A stretch of DNA of 8,564 nucleotides from JAFDVL01 sp043736395 (GTDB lineage: Bacteria; Acidobacteriota; Blastocatellia; RBC074): contig JAYTCQ010000190.1 in assembly GCA_043736395.1 (NCBI GenBank), positions 1-8,564 on the forward strand. The letters are read 5' to 3'. Position 1 is the first letter of the stretch; each line of letters starts with the position of its first letter. Shown piece after piece: positions 6,390-8,564 of the stretch. Position numbers and translations under genes: made by a program. The notes beneath the pieces are model-generated. The model saw only the letters and a list, made by a program, of their open reading frames with translations, searched no databases and had not been told where the DNA came from.

Positions 6390-6502
6390 AAAATCAAAAG
6401 GCAAAGATTAAAAGGCAAAGTGGGATTCGGAAGGCAAAGCCATTTCTGAATTCTTAAAATAAAGTGCCGCCCTTTTGATTTTTGCCTTTTGCCTTTTAAT
6501 TT
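6390..6502. repeat. AAAAGGCAAAG-type repeats in inverted orientation between tolC-like and RND genes
   Basis: AAAAGGCAAAG occurs at 6396-6406 and 6410-6420, with a shorter copy (AAGGCAAAG) at 6431-6439. The opposite orientation fills 6471-6502. The best stem pairs 6391-6405 with 6488-6502 (14 of 15). In addition, 6390-6401 is exactly complementary to 6471-6482, and 6407-6419 to 6488-6500, so the two arms hold the same units in a different order. The element fills the whole gap between two genes expected to be co-expressed and stops ten bases before the RND start. It is neither a CRISPR array nor a clear terminator. Confidence 0.75.
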
Positions 6503-6511
6503 CTATCTTTT

Positions 6512-8564
6512 ATGTGGCTTATTAACACCGCTCTGCGTCGTCCTATAACTATTCTCGTTGCCGTGATTGGCATCGCGCTACTGTCTGCACTGGCGTATTC
6601 GCGGATGTCGGTGGATACATTTCCGAATTTAAATTTGCCCGTCGTTTACGTCGCGCAACCCTACGGCGGAATGGATCCGCAACAGATGGAAAGTTTTCTC
6701 GTCAATTATTACGAGTATCATTTTCTGTATATTTCCGGCGTCGAACACGTCGAATCAAAATCCATTCAAGGCGCGGGACTCGTAAAAATTCACTTTCATC
6801 CCGGCACGGATATGAGCCAGGCTCTCGCGCAAGTTGTGTCGTACGTCGAACGTTCGCGCGCCTTCATGCCACCAGGAACGGTTGCGCCATTTGTGGTGCG
6901 CTATGATGCGGGAAGTGTGCCTGTTGGCTACTTAACTTTCACCAGCGAGACGCGGGATTTAGGCGAAATTTCGGACTTAGCCTTGAACCGAATTCGTCCG
7001 GTATTTTCGACTTTGCCGGGAGTTTCCGCACCTCCGCCCTTTGGAGGAAATCAACGTACTGTCATCGTTCGCGCCGATCCGGACAAGTTGCGGCAATACC
7101 AAATGTCGCCCGAAGAAGTTGTCAAAGCCGTCGCCGCTGGAAATGTAATTTTGCCTGCAGGCACTGTGCGGACTGGCGATTTGCAACGCCTCGCGCCAAT
7201 CAATTCGGTCATTTCAAATCCGCAGGAATTGGCTGCACTGCCGATTCGGATGGGGAGCGGTCCCACCGTTTTTATCCGCGACATTGGACGTGTCGAGTTA
7301 GGCTCTGACATTTTGACGGGCTACGGTCTCATCAATGAAAAGCGCACGGTTTATATTCCCGTTACAAAACGCGCCGAAGCTTCAACGTTGGATGTTGTGA
7401 ATCGCGTCAGAACGGAAGTTCCGAATTTTCAAAAATTAATTCCCGACGACATCAAGGTAGGATTTGAATTCGATCAATCGCAATACGTGAAAAATTCGGT
7501 ACGCGGTTTGGCTTTGGAAGGCGCACTCGGCGCAATTTTAACGGGCTTGATGGTGCTTTTATTTTTGCGCGATTTTCGTAGCGCTTTGATCGTCGTCATC
7601 ACAATCCCTATCGCGCTATTAACCGCCGTCGTTGGGTTATGGTTGGCGGGGGAAACCATCAACATAATGACGCTGGGCGGGCTGGCGTTGGCGATTGGAA
7701 TTTTGGTGGATGAATCCACGGTCGCCATCGAAAATATTCATTCGCATTTGTCACGCGGCGAACCAAAACCCGAAGCAGTCCTGAACGCGACACGCGAGAC
7801 AATCACCCCGCGTTTATTGGCGATGCTGTCCATCATCGCAGTTTTTGTTCCTTCATTTTTAATGGCCGGCGTGTCGCGTTCTTTGTTTATACCACTTTCT
7901 TTGTCGGTAGGTTTTGCGATGCTCGCGTCGTATTTTTTGTCAAATACACTCGTCCCGATTCTGGCAATTTGGTGGTTGAAGCCACAAAAACACGACGCAG
8001 AGATTCAACAAAAATGGTTTGGAAATGTACTGGGAAAGTTAATCAAACTTCGATGGTTGGCGTTAGCCTGTTACATCGCCATCGCCGCGTTTACCCTTGT
8101 CTTTATTGGGCGAAAACTTGGTACTGATATTTTCCCGAGCGTCGACACGGGAGCATTTTCCTTGCGGCTGCGCGCTCCTTCAGGCACTCGCGTTGAGCGC
8201 ACAGAAGTCATTGCCCTCAACATTCTCAAAGCCATTCGTGAAGAATCGAAAGGACAAGTCGAAATTACGATTGGCTACGTTGGAACACAACCGCCGAGCT
8301 ATCCCGTGAATACAATTCATCAATGGACCAGCGGCCCGCACGAGGCAATTTTATTGATCAAATTGAAATCCGGCTCCGGCATTCGCCTCAATGAATTCAA
8401 AGAAAAATTGCGCGAAAAATTACCGAAGATTGCGCCGAACATTTCGCTCTCTTTTGAAGCCGGAGACATCGTCACGCAGGTGATGAATTTCGGCGCACCG
8501 ACTCCGATTGAAGTCGCTTTGAGCGGCGCAAATCTGAGTGCCAATCGCGCCTTCGCCGATAAGG
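6512..8564 (+). CDS. RND efflux transporter permease subunit (AcrB-type), 3' truncated by window end
   Basis: This is an inner-membrane, proton-driven pump subunit that would pass substrate to the upstream TolC-like channel through an adaptor protein. The first 684 residues are seen and the reading frame is open to the window end. TM1 is at about 12-30, followed by the periplasmic porter domain with DTFPNLNLPVVYV (35-47) and the VRADPDKL stretch (186-193). A block of membrane segments follows at about 335-352, 358-379, 385-405, 436-452 and 460-487, then TM7 at about 514-533 and the start of the second porter half (DIFPSVDTGAF, 539-549). TM4 reads GILVDESTVAIEN, with D400-E401 at the position of the AcrB Asp407-Asp408 relay. 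The start is the first ATG after an in-frame TAA (6497-6499). No Shine-Dalgarno precedes it; the leader is pyrimidine-rich. Substrate class (drug, lipid or metal) cannot be decided. Confidence 0.93.
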   Translation, partial: MWLINTALRRPITILVAVIGIALLSALAYSRMSVDTFPNLNLPVVYVAQPYGGMDPQQMESFLVNYYEYHFLYISGVEHVESKSIQGAGLVKIHFHPGTDMSQALAQVVSYVERSRAFMPPGTVAPFVVRYDAGSVPVGYLTFTSETRDLGEISDLALNRIRPVFSTLPGVSAPPPFGGNQRTVIVRADPDKLRQYQMSPEEVVKAVAAGNVILPAGTVRTGDLQRLAPINSVISNPQELAALPIRMGSGPTVFIRDIGRVELGSDILTGYGLINEKRTVYIPVTKRAEASTLDVVNRVRTEVPNFQKLIPDDIKVGFEFDQSQYVKNSVRGLALEGALGAILTGLMVLLFLRDFRSALIVVITIPIALLTAVVGLWLAGETINIMTLGGLALAIGILVDESTVAIENIHSHLSRGEPKPEAVLNATRETITPRLLAMLSIIAVFVPSFLMAGVSRSLFIPLSLSVGFAMLASYFLSNTLVPILAIWWLKPQKHDAEIQQKWFGNVLGKLIKLRWLALACYIAIAAFTLVFIGRKLGTDIFPSVDTGAFSLRLRAPSGTRVERTEVIALNILKAIREESKGQVEITIGYVGTQPPSYPVNTIHQWTSGPHEAILLIKLKSGSGIRLNEFKEKLREKLPKIAPNISLSFEAGDIVTQVMNFGAPTPIEVALSGANLSANRAFADK

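Noticed and set aside
6396..6439. CRISPR-like array from repeated AAAAGGCAAAG
   Set aside because: Units are about 11 bases, spacing is irregular and very short, and the same units appear in inverted orientation.
4624..8564. Lysine exporter role for the TolC-RND pair because it faces the lysine riboswitch
   Set aside because: The riboswitch lies on the opposite strand and controls only the dap unit. RND pumps are not typical amino-acid exporters and nothing in the proteins points to lysine.

Overview
The window comes from a Gram-negative-type bacterium: it encodes a TolC-family outer-membrane factor with a signal peptide and the inner-membrane pump of an RND efflux system. Base composition looks balanced and even, with no sign of a recently acquired island. 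The phylum cannot be fixed from sequence alone. The structured, purine-rich intergenic inverted repeats remind me of those seen in Acidobacteriota and Verrucomicrobiota, but that is recollection and not a search result. No transposase, integrase, tRNA, rRNA or CRISPR array is visible.

Left part (1-4623), all on the minus strand and read from right to left: dapB and dapA (two consecutive steps of diaminopimelate/lysine synthesis), an acyl-CoA synthetase-type AMP-forming ligase, and an RluA-family rRNA pseudouridine synthase. The gaps between these genes are filled with strong inverted repeats. Two examples are a 26-bp stem with one mismatch between ligase and rluA, and a 28-bp imperfect stem between dapB and dapA.

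Centre (4624-5001) is the main regulatory region and the best find. On the minus strand it holds a near-canonical promoter (TTGACA, 17 bp, CAGAAT), a complete lysine riboswitch (L box, about 4690-4860) with recognisable P1-P5 and conserved junction sequences, and then a terminator hairpin whose U-rich tail runs directly into the dapB start codon. The expected logic is that free lysine closes P1, the terminator forms and dapB-dapA transcription stops. The remaining plus-strand DNA carries a weaker possible promoter and a strong Shine-Dalgarno for a TTG-initiated tolC-like gene, so two divergent units start back to back.

Right part (5002-8564), plus strand: a TolC-family gene, a 130-bp spacer rich in AAAAGGCAAAG-type repeats in inverted orientation, and an RND permease truncated by the window end after 684 codons. 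No periplasmic adaptor gene lies between them; it may lie beyond the window. The RND protein has Asp-Glu (400-401) where AcrB has its paired Asp-Asp.
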